This document shows, piece after piece, positions 18,520-26,159 of a DNA stretch of 64,000 nt (positions are counted from its first letter, which is position 1; every line of letters starts with the position of its first letter). Origin of the DNA: Firm-04 sp964392175 (lineage in GTDB: Bacteria > Bacillota > Clostridia > Oscillospirales > Ruminococcaceae); the NCBI GenBank assembly GCA_964392175.1, contig CAYMOJ010000006.1, positions 11,249 to 75,248 of the forward strand. Reading direction: 5' to 3'. The notes beneath the pieces are model-generated. The model did no database searches. It had not been told where the DNA came from and saw nothing but the letters and a program-made list of their open reading frames with translations. The translations under genes were made by a program, and so were the position numbers.

Positions 18520-19389
18520 ATGCACGATATATGGAATCCGTGGCACGGCTGTAAAAAAATCAGCGAAGGCTGTGATCACTGCTATATGTACTTTCTTGAC
18601 CGTATGCGCGATAAGGATGGCGCAGAAATTTATCGCACGCAAAGCTTTCCATATCCCCTGAAAAAAGACAGAAAAGGCAATTACAAAATCAAAAGCGGTG
18701 AAAAGATCCGCGTTTGTATGACTTCTGATTTCTTTCTGGAAGAGGCAGATCCGTGGCGCGATGAAGCATGGGAGATTATGAAAATCAGAAGTGATGTGAT
18801 TTTTTACCTGCTTACCAAACGTCCGCAAAGGGTTTTGAAATGCCTGCCAAAAGATTGGGGCGATGGCTGGGAGAATATCTTTTTCAATGTGACTGCCGAA
18901 AATCAGCAGCGTGCCGATGAGCGCATCCCCATACTGCTGAATTTGCCTTTTCAGCACAAGGGTATCATGTGTGCACCGTTTATCGGAAAAGTCAGCCTGG
19001 ATCCATATCTGCAAAGCGGACAGATTGAGCAAGTGGTCTGTGGTGGCGAAAATTATGACGGCGCAAGGCCCTGTAATTATGACTGGGTAAAGCTCCTTCG
19101 TCAAGAATGCGAGCGTTACAATATTTCTTTCACATTCATCGAAACAGGAACAAAATTCATCAAGGACAGAAAGCTCTACATTCTTCCGGATAAACGGTTG
19201 CAGGCAGAAATGGCATACAAATCCGGTATCAGTTTTCAAGGAAAACCTGTGAAATATCTGCTGACCGACAATTTGGGAATGGAAATTCCGAAGGAATATC
19301 TGCATCAGCCTTATTTTTGTGAACGCTGTATGCTGTGTGGCAGCAAACCAATTTGCAATGGCTGCTCACAGTGCGGAAAGTGCAGATAA
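18520..19389 (+). CDS. DUF5131 / phage Gp37-Gp68 family protein
   Basis: The N-terminus WNPWHGCKKISEGCDHCYM is the family hallmark (C-x6-C-x2-C), resembling a radical-SAM-like iron-sulfur site though not the classical CxxxCxxC. Later family-like segments are TKRPQRVL, WENIFFNVTAENQQRADERI and GGENYDGARPCNYDW. The C-terminus adds a Cys-rich tail (CERCMLCGSKPICNGCSQ), which could hold metal. ATG 18520 is preceded by AGAGGTGAG; an upstream ATG at 18481 lacks a site. 290 residues. Family members occur in phages and islands, often beside a three-Cys-motif partner (TcmP); none is adjacent here. Biochemical role unproven, so no reaction is assigned. Confidence 0.8.
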   Translation: MHDIWNPWHGCKKISEGCDHCYMYFLDRMRDKDGAEIYRTQSFPYPLKKDRKGNYKIKSGEKIRVCMTSDFFLEEADPWRDEAWEIMKIRSDVIFYLLTKRPQRVLKCLPKDWGDGWENIFFNVTAENQQRADERIPILLNLPFQHKGIMCAPFIGKVSLDPYLQSGQIEQVVCGGENYDGARPCNYDWVKLLRQECERYNISFTFIETGTKFIKDRKLYILPDKRLQAEMAYKSGISFQGKPVKYLLTDNLGMEIPKEYLHQPYFCERCMLCGSKPICNGCSQCGKCR

Positions 19390-19455
19390 AACGTATTGAT
19401 AATTATAATGTATCTCATTAGAATTGCTGTATTTCCATGACTAGATAAGTGAAAC

Positions 19456-19757
19456 TGCACAAATGTGATTTCTGTTTCTTGTGCATTTCAACGAAATTTA
19501 AAAAGAATTGTCGTAAAGTCAAAAAAATCATTGACATTAAAGCAAAAATGTGATATAAAATGTATATAGTCATAAAGGGAATGAGGTGAGTCCAATGGGC
19601 TGAATTTCTTATCCCACAGGTGTAGAAAGAATGCAGGAATGACATACAATGAACAATATTGGAGGTTTATCATGTTTAAAATCAAGAAGGTTATGGCAGG
19701 TATTGTTGCAGCGGCTACTGTGGCTGCTGGCATGGGAAGTTTCAGTGTAAGCGCAGA
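19456..19757 (+). repeat. Long direct repeat, copy B
   Basis: Counterpart of 16058-16345, carrying the same promoter hexamers, leader hairpin, Shine-Dalgarno and signal-peptide codons. Distance between copies is about 3.4 kb, in the same orientation, so recombination between them would delete or amplify one cassette together with the DUF5131 gene. Confidence 0.9.
19531..19559 (+). promoter_or_regulatory. Promoter of cassette copy B
   Basis: TTGACA (19531-19536), 17-bp spacer, TATAAA (19554-19559), the same hexamers and spacing as copy A. Confidence 0.85.
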
Positions 19758-20103
19758 ACCAATTGAGTCGCAGGACTGGTACGCAAAGGACGTTAATATA
19801 TCTGGAGTACCATCCTCCGTGGATACTGTCGATACAGTAATCTTAACTGCAAGTGCTTATACTTATGTTGCGGTTTGCACTAATATGACGGTTACAGCGA
19901 ATCGTAAAACAACCATTTGGTGCTCTACACATCAGATGCAAGAAGACGGACAAGATATCTGGAGTTTTGAGATCAACACACCGAATTGCCCTATTGATTG
20001 GAGAATCGTGAACAAAGGAACTAAAGTAACATATCGTGTAAGCTGCGCAACCACTTCAACGAGCATTTTGGAATCATGGGGAACCATTTCTGTATATTCT
20101 TGA
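19672..20103 (+). CDS. Small secreted protein, copy B (unknown function)
   Basis: 143 residues. Signal peptide MFKIKKVMAGIVAAATVAAG ending near FSVSAEP, then a mature domain of about 115 residues with VNISGVPSS and several Thr-, Val- and Cys-containing segments (four Cys) suggestive of a small beta-rich exported protein. ATG 19672 has GGAGG six bases upstream; an ATG at 19639 is in frame but has no site. Followed by a hairpin and a lipoprotein gene, the same order as the broken copy A at 16273. No family recognised. Confidence 0.75.
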   Translation: MFKIKKVMAGIVAAATVAAGMGSFSVSAEPIESQDWYAKDVNISGVPSSVDTVDTVILTASAYTYVAVCTNMTVTANRKTTIWCSTHQMQEDGQDIWSFEINTPNCPIDWRIVNKGTKVTYRVSCATTSTSILESWGTISVYS

Positions 20104-20109
20104 GTTCGC

Positions 20110-20142
20110 CAAAGGGTCTGTAATCGAGTCGCAGACCCTTTG
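20110..20142 (+). other. Intergenic hairpin between the two cassette B genes
   Basis: Perfect 11-bp stem CAAAGGGTCTG / CAGACCCTTTG with an 11-nt loop and no T-tract. Same position as the unrelated hairpin at 16719-16751. Confidence 0.65.
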
Positions 20143-20214
20143 ACATACTAAAACGCGATAGATTATCGCAACGTTTTATCTTTCCATCAGCACAAAATGA
20201 AAAAGGAGCATTTT

Positions 20215-21585
20215 ATGAAGCAAAAACGAATTGCATTCATCATCTTGATGACCATGCTGCTCTCCGGATGCCAGTCCAATTCCTCCACGGGCGATTCTCA
20301 AATAGGTTCTCAAACAGATACAATGCAATCTACGCCCGAATCATCGTTAGATTCTCAATCATCACAGCCGGAAGAGCCTGTGCCCGCCGAGGGACTGGTG
20401 CCACTGGATGAATTGACCACGGCTTTGGGCGATGCCATACCAGCCAATCTGGATTGCTCGAAATGCGTGGTGCGCATTCCTGAATCTATGGAAGCTTTAT
20501 ATCAGCTGGAATATATTGTACCGGTGTATCACGCCGAAAATCAGAATGAATCACTTTCAAAACCGGATTTTCTCACGTTCTACGATCAATTTCAGGAACA
20601 AATTGCCTTTTATTTTCCCGATGAAACCTTTGATGAAAGCCTTGTCCATGTTTCCAGCTATGATGAAGGCTTTATTGGTGTTGATGTAAAAGGAAAACCT
20701 GACGCGACATACCCCACATTGCAAAGTACATATGACAAAATGGCAGATGGTACATGGGATTATAATATGCTGGACTACCGTGCCGAAAACCGTGCGTACT
20801 TGTGGTGCAATAAGGCAGTTTCTTCTGTTCCCGTGCGTATGAACCGTGGTGTTACCATACAAACACTGGATGAAGAAGCCATATATGGTGTATTTGAAGT
20901 GGCTTACTTACAGGAATACCAAATAGAACAGATCGTTGTTCATGATGACATGGAAGATACTGCATATCAATTGAAGAATGGTATGTGCAGCATCAAAGAT
21001 GCAGTTGCCTTTTTTGAGGGCGCATATTATGATTCTATGCCATATCGTTACGAAGATCCCAATGTTCGCTGGAGTGTTGATGAAGTAGGCATCTATCAAC
21101 TCACAGATGATGTATACGGTTATGGTTTCTTCAGTCGTGTAACCTATTGCGGCGTACCATTTGATCGCTGTGATCCGGGCAGCTATGGCTCATTCTCCAA
21201 CGGAAAGGAATATGACGCCACCACTTTTGCGGCATTTATGGTAGAAACAGATTGCATCGACTTCTGGGCAGGCTGTGAAGGTGATGCACAGTTCACACGT
21301 GTTGGCGATGCCATTACCGAGATCCTTCCGCTTTCACGTGCTGTGGAAATAACAGGGGAAAAACTAACTTCCGCAATCACTTTTGAAGTACAGAAAGCAG
21401 AACTGATTTATCAAGGAGAATACACACAATATCAAATAGATGCCCCTCAGCGCTATGATACTGCGTATCGTTTTTGCAAACCTGTCTGGAAGCTGACCGC
21501 TTATAATCCCAATGATAGCACCGTATATAATGTATATGTAGATGCTGTTAGCGGTGAAGTCTGCTATCGAAAGTATTTGGGGTAA
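20215..21585 (+). CDS. Lipoprotein, copy B (unknown function)
   Basis: 456 residues. Type II signal peptide with lipobox LLSGC (Cys near residue 19), then a Ser/Gln/Pro/Glu linker and a large extracellular domain. It has two regions that match the frameshifted paralogue at 16779: FPDET with DAVAFFEGAYY in the middle, and YNPNDSTVYNVYVDAVSG at the end. The C-terminal YNPNDS-V-x-VDA-x-G segment resembles the end of a repeat domain that packs against another protein, but no family is recognised. ATG 20215 has AAGGAG six bases upstream; the in-frame ATG at 20197 lacks one. Probably co-transcribed with the secreted protein at 19672. Confidence 0.75.
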   Translation: MKQKRIAFIILMTMLLSGCQSNSSTGDSQIGSQTDTMQSTPESSLDSQSSQPEEPVPAEGLVPLDELTTALGDAIPANLDCSKCVVRIPESMEALYQLEYIVPVYHAENQNESLSKPDFLTFYDQFQEQIAFYFPDETFDESLVHVSSYDEGFIGVDVKGKPDATYPTLQSTYDKMADGTWDYNMLDYRAENRAYLWCNKAVSSVPVRMNRGVTIQTLDEEAIYGVFEVAYLQEYQIEQIVVHDDMEDTAYQLKNGMCSIKDAVAFFEGAYYDSMPYRYEDPNVRWSVDEVGIYQLTDDVYGYGFFSRVTYCGVPFDRCDPGSYGSFSNGKEYDATTFAAFMVETDCIDFWAGCEGDAQFTRVGDAITEILPLSRAVEITGEKLTSAITFEVQKAELIYQGEYTQYQIDAPQRYDTAYRFCKPVWKLTAYNPNDSTVYNVYVDAVSGEVCYRKYLG

Positions 21586-21670
21586 GGAAGCCGGGCGTGT
21601 TTTGATTGCATCTGAACCCGTGGACGTAAAAAAATGCCTTGAACAATCGCCCACACCACGATAATAAAGA

Positions 21671-21717
21671 AGAGGGTACAGCTTTCAAAAAGAAATCTGT
21701 ACCCTCTATCGTTTTAC
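21671..21717 (+). terminator. Terminator after lipoprotein copy B
   Basis: 11-bp perfect stem AGAGGGTACAG / CTGTACCCTCT, followed by ATCGTTTTAC. Moderate T-tract. Confidence 0.65.
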
Positions 21718-21768
21718 ATTCAGTTTGCATCGGAACTTTATCAACATCAACACCTGAGCGCACTAAAC

Positions 21769-21798
21769 AAAAAAAGCCACGCAATTGCGTGGCTTTTT
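21769..21798. terminator. Bidirectional terminator between cassette B and tRNA-Arg
   Basis: GCCACGC-AATT-GCGTGGC flanked by A7 and T5, so it can terminate on both strands. It is the likely terminator of the minus-strand tRNA gene. Confidence 0.85.
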
Positions 21799-21823
21799 CC
21801 ATGCGATGAATTTCATCACATGA

Positions 21824-21897
21824 TGCGCCGGAAGGGATTCGAACCCCCGACCTACTGGTTCGTAGCCAGTCACTCTATCCAACTGAGCTACCGGCGC
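21824..21897 (-). tRNA. tRNA-Arg (anticodon ACG)
   Basis: Full cloverleaf on the minus strand: acceptor GCGCCGG pairing with CCGGCGC, D-arm GCTC/GAGT-type, anticodon stem ACTGG/CCAGT with loop CTACGAA (ACG, wobble A probably edited to inosine), T-loop TTCGAAT. 74 nt, CCA not encoded. A consensus promoter lies upstream. The gene sits beside the accessory region, a common position for integration, but no integrase or att duplication is seen. Confidence 0.96.
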
Positions 21898-21938
21898 ATA
21901 TCGTCTCGGCTTGAGGATTTCTCCCTCAAGCCTCAATT

Positions 21939-21967
21939 ATTATAGCACAACCCGTCTGGTTTGTCAA
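21939..21967 (-). promoter_or_regulatory. Consensus promoter for tRNA-Arg
   Basis: Minus strand TTGACA (21967-21962), 17-bp spacer, TATAAT (21944-21939), about 40 bp before the mature tRNA 5' end. Confidence 0.9.
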
Positions 21968-22070
21968 GCCTTTTTTTGAAAAAATTCCAAAAAGTTAGAA
22001 GTTCCTGAAGGTTTCTCGCTTTTCAAGAGAAAAATGTGACAATCCGACAAGAAAAGTGTACAATAAGCAC

Positions 22071-22099
22071 TATACATTTTTTCCGTTTTATGATACAAT
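22071..22099 (+). promoter_or_regulatory. Possible promoter for pectinesterase
   Basis: TATACA (22071-22076, four of six to consensus), 17-bp spacer, TACAAT (22094-22099). The predicted leader of about 107 nt contains an uninterrupted run of eight G at 22130-22137. Confidence 0.55.
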
Positions 22100-22213
22100 A
22101 GCGTTAGAATGGTAATTGTTCCATTTTTCGGGGGGGGTAACGACAGCACTGATCTATAAAAACAAAGAAACCGTCTGCCGTTCCATTTTTGATACGAGGA
22201 GGATCTATCCACA

Positions 22214-24073
22214 ATGTCGAAATCCAATATTTTGCAGCGCGGTGTCGCTGCTGCCATCAGTGCGATGCTTTTTTGCATCTCGCTACCGAATTTATCCGCA
22301 CCTCTTTCAGTGACTGCCGCAAGCACGACCCTGACCGTTGGCGGTGACGGAACCTACAAAACCGTTACAGAAGCCGTCAATGCTGCGGCTGCTATGAATC
22401 CGCAGAGCGAAAGTGATCGCATCACCATCGCCATTGCGCCCGGCACATACCGCGAACAGGTCATCATCAACACGCCGTATCTTTCCTTCATCAACAGCAA
22501 TCCCGGCGGCGGTGATGTACTGCTGACATGGTATTACGGCATCGGCTACCGGTACTACTCCGCAGATGACAACGGCTACTACAATGCCACAAATGCTGCA
22601 TTCAAATCTACCAAGAACATTGCTGCCCGTTGGGGTACTGCTGTGCGGATCAACAGCAAGGCAAAATATTTTCGCGCTGAAAATATTATATTTGAAAACA
22701 GCTTCAACCGTTATATGACAAGTGAAGAAATCGCTGACGGTGTAGAGCCTACAGGCGAAACGCTTACTGTAAACCGCACTTCAGACTTGGATGTGACAGC
22801 AAAGTCAAGCACCGAACGTGCGGCTGCTTGCTGCGTAGAAGCGGATTACGCCGAATTCTATCAATGCGAATTTTTAAGCAGTCAGGATACATTATATACT
22901 GCAACACCTGCTTACTTCAAGGAATGCAAGATTCAAGGCAACACAGACTACATTTTCGGTTCTGGCGATATTGTATTTGATGAATGCGAGCTTTGTTTTG
23001 GTGGATACTCCGATAAAGCGGTTGGCGGCTACATCACAGCATCCAGAGAGCAGACCCTCGGCTATCTGTTCTGGAACTGCACCGTTACAGCAAATCCCGA
23101 TTTAACTGTTGGATCAGGATATTTTGGTCGTCCATGGCGGGATACCGCGCACGTGCTGTTTTACAACACAAAACTGCAATACGAAAGCATCATTGCCGAT
23201 GCAGGCTGGCACAGTATGAGTGGCGTTGACCCATCTCAAGCAACTTTCCGCGAATATCACACGCAAACCATCAGCGGCGATAGCGTGAATACCGGCAGTC
23301 GTACCAGTGGCACGGTGCTTTCCTCCTGCGACGCCACCAGAGAGCAGTATTTGCAAAGCTGGATACCATACTATTATAACTACACAGCCCCGCCAATCCT
23401 GATCAATGGTGCCATGATATCCGAAATCGCCATCAATGACAGAGAAAATGGCTACGACTGGCACATCGCACAGGATCTTGCTGTGGGCAGTGCTGTATTT
23501 GGAGACCGCGATTTCACTTACACCGCCGTTCCTGAAATGCTCCTTGGTGCAGAATATGTACAGACCGCCTGCGATTCCAAAACGTTTTCAGGGGAACTGG
23601 CTACCTTAACTGTCACGGAAAACACTACCCTCTATGTTGCATATGATACTCGTCTGGGCAGTGCGCCTGCATGGCTGAACAGCTGGGAAGATACAGGCAT
23701 GACGCTTTCCACCAGCAATAGCGTGACATTTGCACTGATGGCAAAATCAGTAACAGCCGGTGAAACCATTTTCCTCGGTGATAACACCACCGGATCCGGC
23801 GTCATTGGTTACACGATATTTGCGCAATCCGAAGTCATTGAAACAACCACTACCACTACCACTACATCGCCCATCGTTGCCACCCTGCTTGGCGATGTCA
23901 ACTGCGATGGTTTTGTAAAGGTTGGAGATGTGATTTTACTGAATCGGATGCTCTCTGAAGATCCCACAGTCATGATCTCTGAAATCGGTATGTGCAATGC
24001 TGATTTTGATCAGGTCGATGGTGTTACCTCCAATGACGCAACAGCCATTCTCAAACAGCTTGCCGGCAAGTAA
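22214..24073 (+). CDS. Secreted pectinesterase (CE8) with dockerin
   Basis: Removes methyl esters from homogalacturonan so that lyases can act. A signal peptide is followed by a right-handed beta-helix CE8 domain (about residues 40-330). The family motifs are GTYREQV, SSQDTLY (about 222-228), GNTDYIFGSG with the nucleophilic Asp (about 242-251) and YFGRPWRD (about 303-310). Residues about 395-545 form the same uncharacterised module as in the pectate lyase at 14106. A Thr-rich linker leads to a type I dockerin (GDVNCDGFVKVGDVILLNRM, then a second repeat SNDATAIL). 619 residues; start ATG 22214 with GAGGAGG upstream. Deesterification here would feed the pectate lyase. Confidence 0.9.
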   Translation: MSKSNILQRGVAAAISAMLFCISLPNLSAPLSVTAASTTLTVGGDGTYKTVTEAVNAAAAMNPQSESDRITIAIAPGTYREQVIINTPYLSFINSNPGGGDVLLTWYYGIGYRYYSADDNGYYNATNAAFKSTKNIAARWGTAVRINSKAKYFRAENIIFENSFNRYMTSEEIADGVEPTGETLTVNRTSDLDVTAKSSTERAAACCVEADYAEFYQCEFLSSQDTLYTATPAYFKECKIQGNTDYIFGSGDIVFDECELCFGGYSDKAVGGYITASREQTLGYLFWNCTVTANPDLTVGSGYFGRPWRDTAHVLFYNTKLQYESIIADAGWHSMSGVDPSQATFREYHTQTISGDSVNTGSRTSGTVLSSCDATREQYLQSWIPYYYNYTAPPILINGAMISEIAINDRENGYDWHIAQDLAVGSAVFGDRDFTYTAVPEMLLGAEYVQTACDSKTFSGELATLTVTENTTLYVAYDTRLGSAPAWLNSWEDTGMTLSTSNSVTFALMAKSVTAGETIFLGDNTTGSGVIGYTIFAQSEVIETTTTTTTTSPIVATLLGDVNCDGFVKVGDVILLNRMLSEDPTVMISEIGMCNADFDQVDGVTSNDATAILKQLAGK

Positions 24074-24082
24074 ATGGCACCT

Positions 24083-24122
24083 GTATCACGCTTCGCACTG
24101 CGCGAGGCGTGATACTTTTATA
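24083..24122 (+). terminator. Terminator after pectinesterase
   Basis: 14-bp stem GTATCACGCTTCGC / GCGAGGCGTGATAC (one mismatch) followed by TTTTATATT. Confidence 0.85.
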
Positions 24123-24237
24123 TTCGCTTGGCAATCGTTTCCGCCGGGAAGCCATGGGCATTTCCAACAAAGAACAGAACAATTTGCATCAACTTTCTGT
24201 AAAAGCATCCACATTGCAAAAAAAGGCTTTTACCCCC

Positions 24238-24265
24238 TTGACAAAATCCGGAAAAGTAGTAAAAT
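24238..24265 (+). promoter_or_regulatory. Promoter for pfkA
   Basis: TTGACA (24238-24243), 16-bp spacer, TAAAAT (24260-24265), 75 bp upstream of the ATG. Confidence 0.75.
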
Positions 24266-24339
24266 AGTATGTAGCAAGCTTTGCGGCGTGAAAAATACAC
24301 GCTGCTGCATATTTCCATGATCAGGAGGAACGAAACAAA

Positions 24340-25299
24340 ATGAAAAGAATTGGTGTGTTGACCAGCGGCGGCGATGCGCCCGGCATGAACGCTGCGATCC
24401 GAGCGGTAACTCGTACTGCACTGAATAAAGGCATGGAGGTCGTCGGTATCCGCAGAGGCTATAATGGTCTGATCAACGGCGATGTATTTGATATGAATGT
24501 CCGTTCCGTATCGTCTATCATCCAACGCGGAGGCACCCTGCTGTTTACGGCGCGCTGCCCTGAATTCAAGACCGAAGAAGGTCTGCAAAAGGCTGTAGCT
24601 ACCTGTAAGGAGATGGGCATCGAAGGTCTGGTAGCCATCGGTGGTGATGGATCTTACCGCGGTGCAGGCGATCTGTCCGCAAGAGGCATCCCCTGTATCG
24701 GTATTCCGGGCACGATCGATAACGATATCTCCAGCACCGATTATACCATCGGCTACGATACCGCTATGAATACCGTTATGCAGTTGGTAGACAAACTCCG
24801 CGATACCGCACACAGCCATGACCGCTGCTCTGTGGTAGAGGTCATGGGTCGTCACGCAGGATATATTGCCTTGAATACAGCCGTTGCCTGCGGTGCTACC
24901 GAGGTGCTGTGCCCTGAGCGTCCCTACGATATGAATGAGGTGGTCGCAAAGTTGGAGCGTACCCGCAAGACCGGTAAGCAAAACTTCATCATCGTTGTGG
25001 CTGAAGGCATCGGTAACTCCAACGAGATCGCAAAATTCATTGAGGAAAAAACCGGCATTGAATCCCGCGCAACCATTTTGGGCCATGTGCAACGTGGCGG
25101 TTCGCCTACCGTACGCGACCGTGTTCTGGCAAGCCAGATGGGTTATTATGCCGTCAACCTGTTGGAGCAGGGCATCGGCAATCGTGTCATTGGTATCCGT
25201 GGTAACAAGTTCGTTGACTACGATATCCATGAGGCACTGCAAATGGTCAAGCCTTTCGAGGATGATCTGTACGATATCTCCGGTATCATCAGCATCTGA
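24340..25299 (+). CDS. pfkA: ATP-dependent 6-phosphofructokinase
   Basis: Phosphorylates fructose-6-phosphate, the committed step of glycolysis. GVLTSGGDAPGMNAAIRA is the N-terminal ATP-binding motif, GTIDNDI holds the catalytic Asp, and VMGRHAGY and GHVQRGGSPT are the substrate-binding segments. 319 residues, the bacterial A-type length. AGGAGG lies upstream of ATG 24340. Followed by the folate riboswitch and folT with no obvious terminator between them. Confidence 0.97.
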   Translation: MKRIGVLTSGGDAPGMNAAIRAVTRTALNKGMEVVGIRRGYNGLINGDVFDMNVRSVSSIIQRGGTLLFTARCPEFKTEEGLQKAVATCKEMGIEGLVAIGGDGSYRGAGDLSARGIPCIGIPGTIDNDISSTDYTIGYDTAMNTVMQLVDKLRDTAHSHDRCSVVEVMGRHAGYIALNTAVACGATEVLCPERPYDMNEVVAKLERTRKTGKQNFIIVVAEGIGNSNEIAKFIEEKTGIESRATILGHVQRGGSPTVRDRVLASQMGYYAVNLLEQGIGNRVIGIRGNKFVDYDIHEALQMVKPFEDDLYDISGIISI

Positions 25300-25340
25300 T
25301 TTTACCCCATTTCCACAATCCGTTTACTCTGTTTTCAAAG

Positions 25341-25452
25341 CTTCAGAGTAGATAGCCATGCGTAAAGTGCCCTCCGGACGGGGAGTTGCCGGAAGGACGA
25401 AAAGTGTGAGGCGTCACGCTTGCGGTTTGGCTGTCGCATCCCGCTGACGCAT
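25341..25452 (+). promoter_or_regulatory. Tetrahydrofolate riboswitch aptamer upstream of folT
   Basis: Sequence blocks match the THF riboswitch: CAGAGTAGATA at the start, GCGTAAAGTGCC, GGGAGTTGCCGG, GACGAAAAGTG, GCGGT and a closing GCATCCCGCTG. It stands directly before a gene whose product is a folate-type ECF transporter subunit, the known context of this riboswitch. The bounds are my estimate. The downstream hairpin (25466-25503) provides the expression platform. Confidence 0.82.
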
Positions 25453-25465
25453 AAAGTGAGCACTC

Positions 25466-25503
25466 ACACTCCTTTGTGCATTAGCCAATGTTCAAAGGAG
25501 TGT
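25466..25503 (+). promoter_or_regulatory. Shine-Dalgarno sequestering hairpin of folT
   Basis: ACACTCCTTTG (25466-25476) pairs perfectly with CAAAGGAGTGT (25493-25503), burying the AAAGGAG that serves the ATG at 25511. Part of the left arm, CTCACACT (25463-25470), can instead pair with AGTGTGAG (25403-25410) inside the aptamer. This is a plausible switch between open and closed forms and points to translational control. Confidence 0.72.
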
Positions 25504-25510
25504 ATTTGTT

Positions 25511-26131
25511 ATGAAAAAACTTTCTGATGCGTTTCGCTGCTCCCTCAAGGAGCTGACCGATTTGCGCTGCATTCTCGTGACAGGTCTACTGGTGGCACTT
25601 TCTATGATCATAGAATCTCAAACGATCAACCTCGGGTTCACCAAGATCAACTTTGCTTTTCTTGCCATTGCCGCCATTGGTATGCTGTATGGCCCGATAG
25701 TGGGCTTTGCCGCAGGCGCGATTTGCGATATTGTGGGCTATATCGCCTACCCCGACGGTGGCTTTTTGCCGTTGTATGTCCTTATCGGTGCTGCACAAGG
25801 TCTACTGTATGGCATGATCGCCTACCACAGATTTGCCACACGACCGTTGCATATCACCGTGCGCCAAAAACAGTATGACCTTGCAATCATCGGCAGATTG
25901 TTCATCGCGCGCATCCTGGATGTGCTTCTCATCAATTTGATCTGCAATACGGCAGCCAACTATCACTACGGATTCCTTGCTTCGGAATCCTCATTGATCG
26001 TCGCCATTTACGGACGCATCGCCAAAAATATCATTGAATTACCTGTGGATCTGCTGCTGATGGCTTTGATTTTACCGGCTGTGCTGAAGGCATACAGCAT
26101 TGTGTTTCTCAAAAGAAGAGGCACCGCCTGA
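25511..26131 (+). CDS. folT: ECF transporter S component, folate type (FolT)
   Basis: Substrate-binding membrane subunit of an energy-coupling-factor importer. Multi-spanning, hydrophobic, 206 residues, with GFTKINFAFLAIAAIGMLYGP and GFAAGAICDIVGY segments typical of the S-component fold, plus basic residues facing the cytoplasm. Folate specificity is inferred from the THF riboswitch just upstream and the family resemblance. The EcfA and EcfT partners must be encoded elsewhere. The Shine-Dalgarno lies in the hairpin described above. The next gene, proC, begins 28 bp after the stop. Confidence 0.85.
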   Translation: MKKLSDAFRCSLKELTDLRCILVTGLLVALSMIIESQTINLGFTKINFAFLAIAAIGMLYGPIVGFAAGAICDIVGYIAYPDGGFLPLYVLIGAAQGLLYGMIAYHRFATRPLHITVRQKQYDLAIIGRLFIARILDVLLINLICNTAANYHYGFLASESSLIVAIYGRIAKNIIELPVDLLLMALILPAVLKAYSIVFLKRRGTA

Positions 26132-26159
26132 AGTAGATCCACCGAAAGGATATGTGATC

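Noticed and set aside
21824..22213. Integration site at the tRNA-Arg gene
   Set aside because: No integrase, no direct repeat of the tRNA 3' end and no transposase was seen nearby, so no mobile element is called.
24118..25242. Long minus-strand open frame of 374 codons
   Set aside because: It lies entirely antisense to pfkA, which has all family motifs and a promoter; the frame has no site or recognisable domain.
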